This document shows, in pieces, positions 27,806 to 37,364 of a stretch of DNA of 38,551 bases. Origin of the DNA: Candidatus Heimdallarchaeota archaeon (GTDB taxonomy: Archaea > Asgardarchaeota > Heimdallarchaeia > Heimdallarchaeales > Heimdallarchaeaceae); the NCBI GenBank assembly GCA_023705985.1, contig BPTO01000009.1, forward strand, positions 1 through 38,551. Reading direction: 5' to 3'. The notes beneath the pieces are model-generated. The model searched no databases and was not told the origin of the DNA. It saw only the letters and a list, made by a program, of their open reading frames with translations. Made by a program: the position numbers and the translations under genes. Positions within the stretch are counted from its first letter, which is position 1; each line of letters starts with the position of its first letter.

Positions 27806-29329
27806 ATGACTTATGTGATTACTGGTTCAGGACTAACAATAGAAGACATTGTTAAAGTTGCACGTTATAACGAAAAAGTGGAATTACATCCAGATGCAAT
27901 AGAAAGAATGAAAAAATGTCGAGCAATGCTGGAAGAGAAGATTGAAGCAAAAGAGATAATGTACGGCGTCAATACTGGGATAGGAGAATTCAGTGAAGTT
28001 GTTCTCACTGATGAGGAAGTTGGTTTATTTCAGAAGTATTTGATTTATAACCATGCTGCTGGTATTGGAGACCCCGCACCTTTAGAATATGTACGTGGTG
28101 CAATGTTGGGACGAATCAATGTTTTAGCTCATGGTAATTCTGGAAACAGACCTATTATTGCTGATACCCTTGTTGAAATGTTAAATAAGGATTTAACTCC
28201 TTTCGTCTGCCAGAAAGGCTCTGTTGGCGCATCTGGTGATTTAGCCCCAATGTCACAAATTGCTTTATTATTAATGGGTGAAGGAAAAGCCTATTACAAA
28301 GGGGAATTGCTTGATGGTAAAGAAGCTATGGATAAAGCAGGCATCAAAGTCCCTGGTCTAAAGGCAAGAGATGGATTAGCTGCGATTAATGGTTCTAACC
28401 TTCTTACTGCTATGAGTGCTATCTTTCTGTATGATGCTATGCGATTCATGAAACAAGCTGAAATCGCATGTGCTATGTCGATAGAAGCATTAATGGGAAA
28501 TATGAAACCTTACACTCCAATGTTACATGAAATTCGTGGTTTCCCAGGAGCAGTACGATGCGCAAAATCGTTATCCCAACTTTTCAAAGGTGGAGATTTA
28601 TACGAAGCAAGACTAAAGGTTAAAGTTCAAGATGCTTATTCTATGCGTTCTGCACCTCAAGTACTAGGAGCAGCACATGATGCCTTGGAATGGTGTCGAA
28701 CTCAAGTTGAAATTGAATTAAATGGAGTAGGAGATAATCCAGTCTTCTTTCCAGATGAAAAAATTACATTAACAGGAGCCAATTTCCAAGGATCACCTGT
28801 CTGCTTGCCAATGGATATGGCTGGTGCAGCTATTACAATGGTTTGTGTAATGTCTGAACGTAGAATGAATAGATTAAACCATCCGGCTTTAAGTGTAGGA
28901 TTACCTCCATTCTTATCAAAAGGAGCAGGTTTAATGTCAGGCTTAATGTTAAGCCAATATACTGCTGATATGCAAATAGTAGAGATGAGAATTTTATCCA
29001 TGCCAGCGAGTATTCAATCTATCGCAGCAGCTGCAGATCAAGAAGATTTTGTATCCATGGGTATGAATACTGCTATTAAGAACTTCCAAATAATGGATAA
29101 TGCATATGGAGTATTAGGCATTGAACTAATGGCAGCAGCTCAGGCATTAGACTTTAGAGAGTTCCAATTTGGTAAAGGTGTAACTAAAGCTAAAGAAGTT
29201 ATTCGAAGACACGTTGAATTCTTAGATATAGACAGACCATTATATGATGATCATACAAATATGAAAGCTTTGGTCAAATCTTGCGAAATCCTTGAAGAAG
29301 TTGAAAAAGAAATTGGAAGCTTAGGTTAA
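27806..29329 (+). CDS. Aromatic amino acid/histidine ammonia-lyase family, second divergent paralogue
   Basis: YGVNTGIGEF, GSVGASGDLAPMSQIA (MIO triad), YLIYNHAAGIG, GANFQGSPV, DQEDFVSMG. Confidence 0.92.
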   Translation: MTYVITGSGLTIEDIVKVARYNEKVELHPDAIERMKKCRAMLEEKIEAKEIMYGVNTGIGEFSEVVLTDEEVGLFQKYLIYNHAAGIGDPAPLEYVRGAMLGRINVLAHGNSGNRPIIADTLVEMLNKDLTPFVCQKGSVGASGDLAPMSQIALLLMGEGKAYYKGELLDGKEAMDKAGIKVPGLKARDGLAAINGSNLLTAMSAIFLYDAMRFMKQAEIACAMSIEALMGNMKPYTPMLHEIRGFPGAVRCAKSLSQLFKGGDLYEARLKVKVQDAYSMRSAPQVLGAAHDALEWCRTQVEIELNGVGDNPVFFPDEKITLTGANFQGSPVCLPMDMAGAAITMVCVMSERRMNRLNHPALSVGLPPFLSKGAGLMSGLMLSQYTADMQIVEMRILSMPASIQSIAAAADQEDFVSMGMNTAIKNFQIMDNAYGVLGIELMAAAQALDFREFQFGKGVTKAKEVIRRHVEFLDIDRPLYDDHTNMKALVKSCEILEEVEKEIGSLG

Positions 29330-29402
29330 ATTTGGTATAGGTAATAAAATCAAATAGGAATGTGTTGAATTACTCATTTCTTCTACCTCTTTTTAGACAA
29401 GA

Positions 29403-29447
29403 ATACTAAACTATAACTAGCTTTAATCGTTCAAACGATATTAGTAT
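29403..29447. repeat. Nested inverted repeats upstream of hutI
   Basis: Outer ATACTAA (29403-29409)/TTAGTAT (29441-29447); inner ATCGTT-CA-AACGAT (29426-29439). Confidence 0.6.
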
Positions 29448-29532
29448 CAGCTATTATGTCGATTAATGAAAAATGGAACTAGTTTTTATTTCAAAGATTG
29501 AAGTAAACTTTAAAAACAATGTTTTAACCTAA

Positions 29533-30816
29533 ATGTTGAGATTTATGCTTAACGCCAAAAAAGAAGGCATAATTATTTGTGATATTGCAGAATTATTCTT
29601 AGGACCTATTCATAAATATGAGCCTGTCTATGCCAATGAAAAGCCAGACGCTCTTGTAATAAAGGATGGAAAGATTGAATCTATTGGTGAAACTACAAGG
29701 ATTTTTGCTGATTATTCTAGAAATGATTATGATATAATCAATTGTAATAGTAGAAAAATTGTATGCTCTGGTTTTGTTGATTCTCATACTCATCTTGTTT
29801 TTGCAGGAAATCGATCACATGAATTATCTATGAAAATTAAAGGCAAATCATATTTAGAAATAGCTAAAGCTGGTGGTGGTATAAACTATACAGTTAAAGA
29901 AACACGTAATGCTTCAGAGGAAGAACTTTCAAGACTTGCAATACAAAGGTTAGATCAAATGCTGTTGCATGGCACAACAACAATCGAGGCGAAAACTGGA
30001 TATGGTTTGACTCCTGAATCAGAAATGAAATTACTAAAGGTGATCAATGAATTAAACAATAAACATCCCATCGATATTATTCCCACATTTTTGGGATGTC
30101 ACATTAAACCGGAAGATTTCACTGGAAATAACTGGGATTATGTTGAACTAATGATACAACTCCTACCAGAGATTAAAAGATTAAATATGGCTAATTTTGT
30201 TGACATATGGGTAGATTATGGAGCTTTCAGTATTGAGGAATCGACAGCTTTTCTTACAGCTGCTAAAGAAAATGGTTTTGATTTACGTATTCACGCTGAT
30301 GAAATGGAAAATGTTGGAGCTGCAATAATGGCAGCAAGCATGGGAGCTGTCTCAGCTGACCATTTGTTAAAAGCTGAAGCTATCTCAGCAAGTGCAATGG
30401 CAGATGCAGATGTTGTTGCTAATTTATTGCCTGGTACTCCTTTTGTATTAATGTCTAACAATTATGCTAACTTCCCTATGTTTAGAGATGCTGGAGTTAC
30501 AGTTGCTTTATCAACTGATTTCAACCCTAATTGCTATATTCTAAACATGCAAACAGTAATAGCTCTAGGTAGCTTTATGATGAAAATGTTACCAAAAGAA
30601 GCGCTAAAAGCTGCTACTTATGGTGGTGCTAAATCTCTGAAAATCGAAAAAGAAGTTGGTTCGCTAGATCTTGGGATGAATGCTGATATTACTATTTTTG
30701 ATGTCCCTTCTATTGATTCTCTCGTTTACCAATTTGACCGAAACCACGTAAGTGATGTTATTAAAGATGGTAACATAGTCGTGAAAAATAAAGAAATTGT
30801 GAAAAATACCAAATAA
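29533..30816 (+). CDS. hutI: Imidazolonepropionase
   Basis: SGFVDSHTHLVFAGNRSHELSMKIKGKSYLEIAKAGGGINYTVKETR, HGTTTIEAKTGYGLTPESEMKLL, LRIHADE, STDFNPN. Confidence 0.95.
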   Translation: MLRFMLNAKKEGIIICDIAELFLGPIHKYEPVYANEKPDALVIKDGKIESIGETTRIFADYSRNDYDIINCNSRKIVCSGFVDSHTHLVFAGNRSHELSMKIKGKSYLEIAKAGGGINYTVKETRNASEEELSRLAIQRLDQMLLHGTTTIEAKTGYGLTPESEMKLLKVINELNNKHPIDIIPTFLGCHIKPEDFTGNNWDYVELMIQLLPEIKRLNMANFVDIWVDYGAFSIEESTAFLTAAKENGFDLRIHADEMENVGAAIMAASMGAVSADHLLKAEAISASAMADADVVANLLPGTPFVLMSNNYANFPMFRDAGVTVALSTDFNPNCYILNMQTVIALGSFMMKMLPKEALKAATYGGAKSLKIEKEVGSLDLGMNADITIFDVPSIDSLVYQFDRNHVSDVIKDGNIVVKNKEIVKNTK

Positions 30817-30846
30817 ACTAAAGGTATTTTTCTAATATATGTTTTT

Positions 30847-32181
30847 TCAAATATAAAAAGCTAAAATAACTGAGATTGTGAGCAGTATTATAAAGGAAAT
30901 CATGTGGAAAATTGTAAGAGCTAAAGCTGGTATCAATTTGATCGGTTTATTGTAATTTCTGAATAGAATAATAACAGCTTTAATTATTAATGGTGTTACA
31001 ATTAGTGTCAAAAGACTCAATAACGGCAAAACACCTTTAGCGATCAAAACGACAAGTGAGATGTAAACCCCCAATATAATTAGTAAATAGACGTATCTAG
31101 AAACACTTCTACCCATTAAAACTACCCAATTATTTTTACCAACTTCTTTATCTGCTTCATAATCTGGAAATTGATTGATATGTAAAATAGAAACCACAAG
31201 TAATCCTATAGGAATAGAAACATAAACTGATATCCATGAAAAATCTGATGTTTGAACATAAAATGACCCGATAACTAGCAATGGTCCGAAGCCAATAAAC
31301 AAAAATATTTCTCCTACCCCTCGATAAGCGAATTTTACTGGCCCAACTACATAAAAGAAAGCGATGATTACACCAGCTATTCCAATATACAAAATAATAT
31401 TGTTATTTAAGCTGAAATTTAAGTATAATCCAATTCCACTACCAATTATTAAGAAAACTATTCCACTAATGAAAACTTGAGATCTAGAAAAAAGACCACC
31501 TTGAATTGTCCCTCTTCCTCCTGAGAATGGTGTAACATATCGATTAATGGAATCTGTTTCTACATCAAAGGCATCATTAATTAAATTAGTACCTGCATGG
31601 ATACACGTGATACCTAATAATGTTAGGACAAAAAATAACCAGTTAAAGCTTCCTGAGAAATATAACGCAAACATAGAACCAAAAATAACTGGTAATGCAG
31701 AAGCAACAAGAAATTGAGCTGCTGTGGCTTTTAACCATAGTTTAATACTAGATTTGAAAGTAATTGATAGTTCTTTTAAGAAAGAAGGCTGATTCTCAGG
31801 AAAAACTTGAGTGTAATTATCTTTGGGATAGGATATTTCCGTAGGTGATATTTCAACAATCTTAATACTAGAGCTGGTTTGAAGCGAAATATCCTCTTTT
31901 TTTGATAAGTCTTCTATAATTTCACTTTTGATTTTATCTTTTTTAACTATACTAGAATAAGCTTTAATGTTAATAATATCATCATTTGCCCCTATAGAGA
32001 CAAGCGTTTTTGGATTGAAAAGAATTTGTTGAACAAGTTTAGATTTTTCATTTTCAGCTACATATAATTTTATCCCATCAGATACATAATTACACGTTTG
32101 GAGATTTTGATTATTATGACAACAAGAAATAATTCTTAACTTATTGTTATCAAAAACAATTTTTTTTATTAAACCATGCAT
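30847..32181 (-). CDS. UbiA-family prenyltransferase (MenA-like) with N-terminal PNPOx-like extension
   Basis: NLINDAFDVETDSINRYVTPFSGGRG and INQFPDYEADKEVGKNNWVVLMGR Asp motifs; N-terminal ~100 aa resembles a flavin-binding split barrel (YVSDGIKLYVAENEKSKLVQQILFNPKTLVSIG). Confidence 0.85.
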   Translation of the reverse strand: MHGLIKKIVFDNNKLRIISCCHNNQNLQTCNYVSDGIKLYVAENEKSKLVQQILFNPKTLVSIGANDDIINIKAYSSIVKKDKIKSEIIEDLSKKEDISLQTSSSIKIVEISPTEISYPKDNYTQVFPENQPSFLKELSITFKSSIKLWLKATAAQFLVASALPVIFGSMFALYFSGSFNWLFFVLTLLGITCIHAGTNLINDAFDVETDSINRYVTPFSGGRGTIQGGLFSRSQVFISGIVFLIIGSGIGLYLNFSLNNNIILYIGIAGVIIAFFYVVGPVKFAYRGVGEIFLFIGFGPLLVIGSFYVQTSDFSWISVYVSIPIGLLVVSILHINQFPDYEADKEVGKNNWVVLMGRSVSRYVYLLIILGVYISLVVLIAKGVLPLLSLLTLIVTPLIIKAVIILFRNYNKPIKLIPALALTIFHMISFIILLTISVILAFYI

Positions 32182-32236
32182 TAAATAATATTTAAAAAAA
32201 TCTCTTTAAAACCATTCGTTTGATAATTTTTGCTTT

Positions 32237-32677
32237 TTAGTAAGATGTAATTTTGCAACTACCACATGAGGGGCAGAATGAATATTTCTTTGTGAACTTT
32301 CCACCACAACTTATGCAGAACGAAATAGATTTTATTTCGTTTTCTTCAGTTTTATTCTTGGTTTGAGCTTCATTTTCTTGTTTTGACATCAAATAAGACG
32401 TAAAGGTGTAATCTAAAGCGGAATCTTCTTTCAGCATTTTTGTGGAAGTATTAAGAGCATTTCTATAGTTTTGTTCAGTTGAAATATAATTTGTTGCTTG
32501 ACTACCAAAAATAAGTATAAGAGACATTATTATGATCCCTATTTGCCACCACTCTACAACGCTGGTTTTTTTAAGGATTAATAGAGTAATGACTGATACA
32601 ATAGTTAGTATGAATGTAAAGAAAAGTTTTTTTCTTTTTGATGAATATTGTGATTTCAGTGAATCAATAGTAGTCAT
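32237..32677 (-). CDS. Membrane protein with C-terminal zinc ribbon
   Basis: Two hydrophobic segments; CISCGGKFTKKYSFCPSCGS. Confidence 0.65.
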   Translation of the reverse strand: MTTIDSLKSQYSSKRKKLFFTFILTIVSVITLLILKKTSVVEWWQIGIIIMSLILIFGSQATNYISTEQNYRNALNTSTKMLKEDSALDYTFTSYLMSKQENEAQTKNKTEENEIKSISFCISCGGKFTKKYSFCPSCGSCKITSY

Positions 32678-32773
32678 ATAACATAATAGTGCTTAGACAC
32701 TTATGACCTTTCTCCAAATGGTGATTTAGATTAAGTTATAAAAATAAGAAAAGAAAAGGGAAAAAAGAAAAAA

Positions 32774-34447
32774 TTACATCATTCCGGGCATACCGCCCAT
32801 TCCACCTGGCATTCCACCTGGCATACCGCCCATTCCACCTGGGGGCATAGCTGGTCTTTCAGATTTTGAAACTATGACATCATCAATACGAAGAATTAGT
32901 ACTGCTGACTCAGAAGCAGATTTAATAGCTTGAATAATAACTCTTGCAGGTTCAAGAATTCCATCTTCAAAAGCATCAACGATTACATCCTGTTTGAAAA
33001 TGTTGAGTGAAGCTGAGATTTTACCTTCAGCGTGAGCTGCTTTAAGTTTGTTAATAATATCAAGCGGATCAATACCTCCGTTTTCAGCTATAGTAGAAGG
33101 AATGACTTCTAAAGCATCAGCAAATGCTTTGACTGCTAATTGTTTTTTGTCTTTGAATGTCTCTGAATAGTCACCTATTTTCAAAGCAAGTTCTGTAAAA
33201 ATTGCTCCACCACCAGGTAAATAGGTCTTATCTTCAACAACATTTCTAACGACGCATAAAGCATCATGTAGTGCTCTTTCAGCTTCATCAGTTACATATT
33301 TACTAGCACCATATAGAATGATGGAAACTGCTTTAGGATTCTTACATTCTTTAATGAAGACATGTTCATCATCACCAATCTTTTTCTCCACAACAATCCC
33401 AGCATATCCTAAATCTTCTTTTGTTGCATCATTCAAACTTGTAATGCTTTTGCCACCTGTAGCTCTTGCAATCTTTTCCATATCTGATTTCTTAACTCGA
33501 CGAACAGCGAGTATATTTTCTTTAGACATGAAATATTGTGCCATATCATCAATACCTTTCTGGCAGACAACCACGTTTGCTCCTAATGCTACAACTTTTT
33601 CAACCATTTCTCTTAACATATTTTCTTCATTATCAAGGAATGATTGCATTGCGAGTGGATCAGAAATACGTATTTCTTTATCAAATTCACCTTTACTAAT
33701 CTCAATATTTTGGTTTAGAAGCAAAATTTTAGCATCGGTAACTTTCTTTGGCATTCCTGAATGAGTAACTTCCTTATCAACAATAACTCCTTCAATAAAC
33801 TCAGAATCAACAAGACTTTTACCTTGTTTTTGAAGGATTTTAATGTTATCAAGATCAACTGTATAATTTCCATCTTCAACGTCTGAAACATTCTCTACAG
33901 ACTTAACTGCAATAGATGCTATATGTTCCTTAGCTGAATGAACAGCTTTACTATGGAGAGCGGTCTCGGCGATTTTAAATAAAAGATTGTTTTCTTCGCC
34001 AAATGGTTCAAGCTTTTGAGAGAATTCAGCAATAAGCTCTTGAGCTTTTTTAGCTGCAGCTTTGTAACCTTCAACAATTAGAGATGGATGAATCTTCTTA
34101 TCAATAAGATCACCACCAAGTTTGAGAAGTTCACCAGCAATAATGACGCTGGAAGTGGTACCGTCCCCTGTTTCTTGATCTTGAGCTTTGGCTACTTGAA
34201 CAATCATTTTAGCGGCTGGATGTTGAACATCAATCTCGTCGAGAATTGTAGCACCGTCATTGCTTATCAGTATATCTCCCAAACCATCTACCAACATCTT
34301 ATCCATTCCTTTCGGTCCTAGAGTTGATTTTATTGTTTCCGCTACAATACTTGCTGCCATAATATTGTTCTTTTGTGCATCTTTTCCTTTACTACGTTGT
34401 GTACCTTCTTTTAAAATAAGAACTGGTATTTGCCCTTGTCCTATCAT
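32774..34447 (-). CDS. Thermosome (group II chaperonin) subunit
   Basis: [50 protein letters not shown]-terminal GGM repeats. Confidence 0.98.
   Translation of the reverse strand: MIGQGQIPVLILKEGTQRSKGKDAQKNNIMAASIVAETIKSTLGPKGMDKMLVDGLGDILISNDGATILDEIDVQHPAAKMIVQVAKAQDQETGDGTTSSVIIAGELLKLGGDLIDKKIHPSLIVEGYKAAAKKAQELIAEFSQKLEPFGEENNLLFKIAETALHSKAVHSAKEHIASIAVKSVENVSDVEDGNYTVDLDNIKILQKQGKSLVDSEFIEGVIVDKEVTHSGMPKKVTDAKILLLNQNIEISKGEFDKEIRISDPLAMQSFLDNEENMLREMVEKVVALGANVVVCQKGIDDMAQYFMSKENILAVRRVKKSDMEKIARATGGKSITSLNDATKEDLGYAGIVVEKKIGDDEHVFIKECKNPKAVSIILYGASKYVTDEAERALHDALCVVRNVVEDKTYLPGGGAIFTELALKIGDYSETFKDKKQLAVKAFADALEVIPSTIAENGGIDPLDIINKLKAAHAEGKISASLNIFKQDVIVDAFEDGILEPARVIIQAIKSASESAVLILRIDDVIVSKSERPAMPPGGMGGMPGGMPGGMGGMPGMM
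32776..32849 (-). repeat. Short tandem-like repeats encoding the GGMPGGM thermosome tail
   Basis: Repeated cattccacctggcataccgccc units. Confidence 0.8.
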
Positions 34448-34639
34448 TTTTAATCCCTTAAATAATTGATTTATAGTTCATTCTGTCAAAGCTCGATATA
34501 TAAAACTTACGATTTTTCTTATTTTCGACTAAATAGCTTTTAGGTTCTTTATAGAATCAATCTGGCACAGTTAAAATAGCTTCAAGTCTTCAAGTATCAA
34601 GAAAAGTTTTTATTCCTCACACTCATCTATCATTCGAGC

Positions 34640-34936
34640 ATGACTAAGAAAAGATCAAAATTTGATAAAATTACTTGGATAATAACAGAACTAGTACTTG
34701 GTTTGGTTGCTTTAGTTTATGGTCTTTATGGAGTGATAGGTGCTCATGATCCACAAGTGTTGTACATTATTCTAGCATCAGTAGGTTGTGTGCTTACTCT
34801 ATTTGCAGTAGTACAGATAGTGATAACGCGAAGACGTAAAAAACAAGATAAGATTATTCATCACTGTCCAAAATGCGGGAAGAAAGTTGAAAAAGCAGAC
34901 GAATTTTGCCGTAAATGTGGCGAAAAAGTAGAATAA
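34640..34936 (+). CDS. Small membrane protein with C-terminal zinc ribbon
   Basis: Two hydrophobic segments; CPKCGKKVEKADEFCRKCGEKVE. Confidence 0.7.
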   Translation: MTKKRSKFDKITWIITELVLGLVALVYGLYGVIGAHDPQVLYIILASVGCVLTLFAVVQIVITRRRKKQDKIIHHCPKCGKKVEKADEFCRKCGEKVE

Positions 34937-35069
34937 GAGAAAAAGGAGTATTTCTCAATTCAATAATTATTTACTTCACTTAATTTCAATTAAGAAAATA
35001 CATTTCAAATCAAGTTATGAAAAGGTTTTTAGGAAGAATATGAATCGTTAAATCATTGTAGGGATAGAA

Positions 35070-36641
35070 ATGGATTCATTTGATGAACCAACACAAGACA
35101 TAACAGAGAAAATACGTTTGCTATTCTTCACTTCTCATTCTTGTACTTGGTGTCCAGAGGTTGAGCGTGTTATTGAGCAAGTTGCAGGAACATCAATGCA
35201 AGATATGCTTCATGTAAGTAAAATTTATGTTGACGAAGATCTTGAAATAGCCAATAAGTACAATATTTTGTCTGTTCCTGTTGTAATGATGAATGAGGAA
35301 ATAATAGCCCAAGGTATGATAACAGAAGATGTAATTCGTGAAAAGCTTTGGTCGCAAATATTGCCGAACATTATTAATCGAGAGCGTGATACATTACGTA
35401 AAGAAAGCATGGTAATCCTTACTACGAACACAATTAGCAGTATAATTTCTCAGGAATTAGTACGTAAAAATATTGGGGATTATACTCACATTAGTGTTTA
35501 TCAGCAAGTGATGATGTCCTTATTGGCTCTAGACCCACTGATACCCCAACTTCTTTATCAGAGCGGTCGAGAGTTAGGAATTTATGGAGCTTCACCCTAT
35601 TATCTCACAGTTTTAAATCCCAAAGTTGGTGCTGTTACTCCTGAGGAACGCTTTCAAGAAGCACTAGTTGCTTTAGCTAAACTGTATACTGATAACGATA
35701 TTGTTCCTCTTTACCAAGCAACTCATTGTGATATTGCAAACATTGATGGATATAATGCCACTCTACGTATCATAGATTTAGTTAATAGTGCAGGTGCTAT
35801 TGATATTGGAGAAACTTTATGTCATTTTACAGCTGGTGAAATTGCTGGAACTATTGAAGCAATGATAGGTTCAGCAGCTACTGTTGTTGAAACAAAATGT
35901 AAAGGACTAGGTGATACATACTGTGAATTTGATATTGAAGTGTTTCCAGGAAAAGAGCCTGGTAAGGCACCATATAAAATACATGAGTTGAAAGAAGACG
36001 AGAAGAAGATAAAATTTCTAGGAGATCTTACAAAAGAAGAAGCTCGGAGGCAATTATTCTATGAGTTTATACATGAAACTACTCAACATGGTTACAATTC
36101 TCTACTAATGAAAAATGTTTTGCGACCTAGTGGGAAAGAATTCGTGCATATTAGTTTACTTCAACAGCAAATAATGAGTCTGAAATTTAGAGATAAATTC
36201 TGTGGTGCTTTATTGTATTCTGCTGGTAGAGAACTGGGTGTCATTGGTCCAGCCAAGAATATCATCTATGATTTGGTTGTAAATGAAAATTTGCCTGTTG
36301 CTTCATTGAAAAAAGCTACTGAAATTCTTTACAAATATCTTACTCATCCTACTAATTATTTAACGAGAGGGTACTCATTTGTGGAAATAGTAGATGGTGA
36401 AGATGAGGACGAGATGTTTATAAGAATTCACGAATGCGCTTATGCGTCTGGTGCCAATCTCACAGAAACAAATCTAAATGAAACACTATGTGATTTTCAA
36501 GCTGGTTACATTGCAGGGCGATTGGCATTAATATTAAAAGATCCTCCAATTGTAACAGAAACAAAATGTCATGGAACTGGGCACAATTTCTGTGAATTTA
36601 AAATTGAAAAAGGCTATTCTTTTGATGAAAATGATGAATAA
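35070..36641 (+). CDS. Thioredoxin/glutaredoxin-like domain fused to two V4R domains
   Basis: FFTSHSCTWCPEVE...ILSVPVVMMN; two repeats ending ETLCHFTAGEIAG..VVETKCKGLGDTYCEF and ETLCDFQAGYIAG..VTETKCHGTGHNFCEF. Confidence 0.85.
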   Translation: MDSFDEPTQDITEKIRLLFFTSHSCTWCPEVERVIEQVAGTSMQDMLHVSKIYVDEDLEIANKYNILSVPVVMMNEEIIAQGMITEDVIREKLWSQILPNIINRERDTLRKESMVILTTNTISSIISQELVRKNIGDYTHISVYQQVMMSLLALDPLIPQLLYQSGRELGIYGASPYYLTVLNPKVGAVTPEERFQEALVALAKLYTDNDIVPLYQATHCDIANIDGYNATLRIIDLVNSAGAIDIGETLCHFTAGEIAGTIEAMIGSAATVVETKCKGLGDTYCEFDIEVFPGKEPGKAPYKIHELKEDEKKIKFLGDLTKEEARRQLFYEFIHETTQHGYNSLLMKNVLRPSGKEFVHISLLQQQIMSLKFRDKFCGALLYSAGRELGVIGPAKNIIYDLVVNENLPVASLKKATEILYKYLTHPTNYLTRGYSFVEIVDGEDEDEMFIRIHECAYASGANLTETNLNETLCDFQAGYIAGRLALILKDPPIVTETKCHGTGHNFCEFKIEKGYSFDENDE

Positions 36642-36802
36642 GAAGTAATAGGCTTTATTTGGTTACTTTTCATTATTTTTTATCCATTCTTATGCAAAAA
36701 TTGTAATAGTTTATGTTAAAAGAAAAACACATCATCAAAAAAGTTATAAAAAAACGTTTTTGTATGTTCCAAGAAGTGAGTTAACACCATAGGCTGATAA
36801 GT

Positions 36803-37282
36803 ATGAGTACAAGAATAAGAATATGGAGTAAAGAAGCAGCAGTACCTAGCGTTATTGCACTTTTTTCGATTTCAATTTTCGCTCAAATACCACATATATA
36901 CTTCTTAAGTGAGGTTGTAGAATTAAATAAAGAAGGTTTTTTACCACTATTAATCGCTTTTCCGATATTTGCTGCTTTAGTTCTTAGTGCAGTAGCTTTG
37001 CTTATTTCAGAACATCTTCTGGGTAAAGTTCGTAGTGAAAAAGATAGAAAAGTTTTTCGTTACCTATTAAGAGGGGCTTTAATTAGTATTGCCCTCTATT
37101 ATGTGATTCAATTCTTTATTGTGTTCTTTCTCTTTCAAGTTATAGAACCGATACGCGACGCTATGCCTAATCTAGTTGTCGATGCTGTTACATTAAAAGA
37201 AATAGTTGGGATGGTACTCCTTTTGATAGCTGCATTCTTCATTAATCCACCTGTTGATTTTCAAAAAGGCAAGAAGAAGTAA
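36803..37282 (+). CDS. Hypothetical four-TM membrane protein
   Basis: 159 aa with four hydrophobic segments. Confidence 0.55.
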   Translation: MSTRIRIWSKEAAVPSVIALFSISIFAQIPHIYFLSEVVELNKEGFLPLLIAFPIFAALVLSAVALLISEHLLGKVRSEKDRKVFRYLLRGALISIALYYVIQFFIVFFLFQVIEPIRDAMPNLVVDAVTLKEIVGMVLLLIAAFFINPPVDFQKGKKK

Positions 37283-37364
37283 GTAATAGAACTTGTAGCA
37301 TATACAATATCCCCTCTTTTTATCGAAAAAACTAATAAAAAATAAAAGAAAAGAAAAAAAGAGT

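Noticed and set aside
33318-33764. 148-aa antisense ORF over the thermosome
   Set aside because: Shadow ORF; sense frame is a clear chaperonin.
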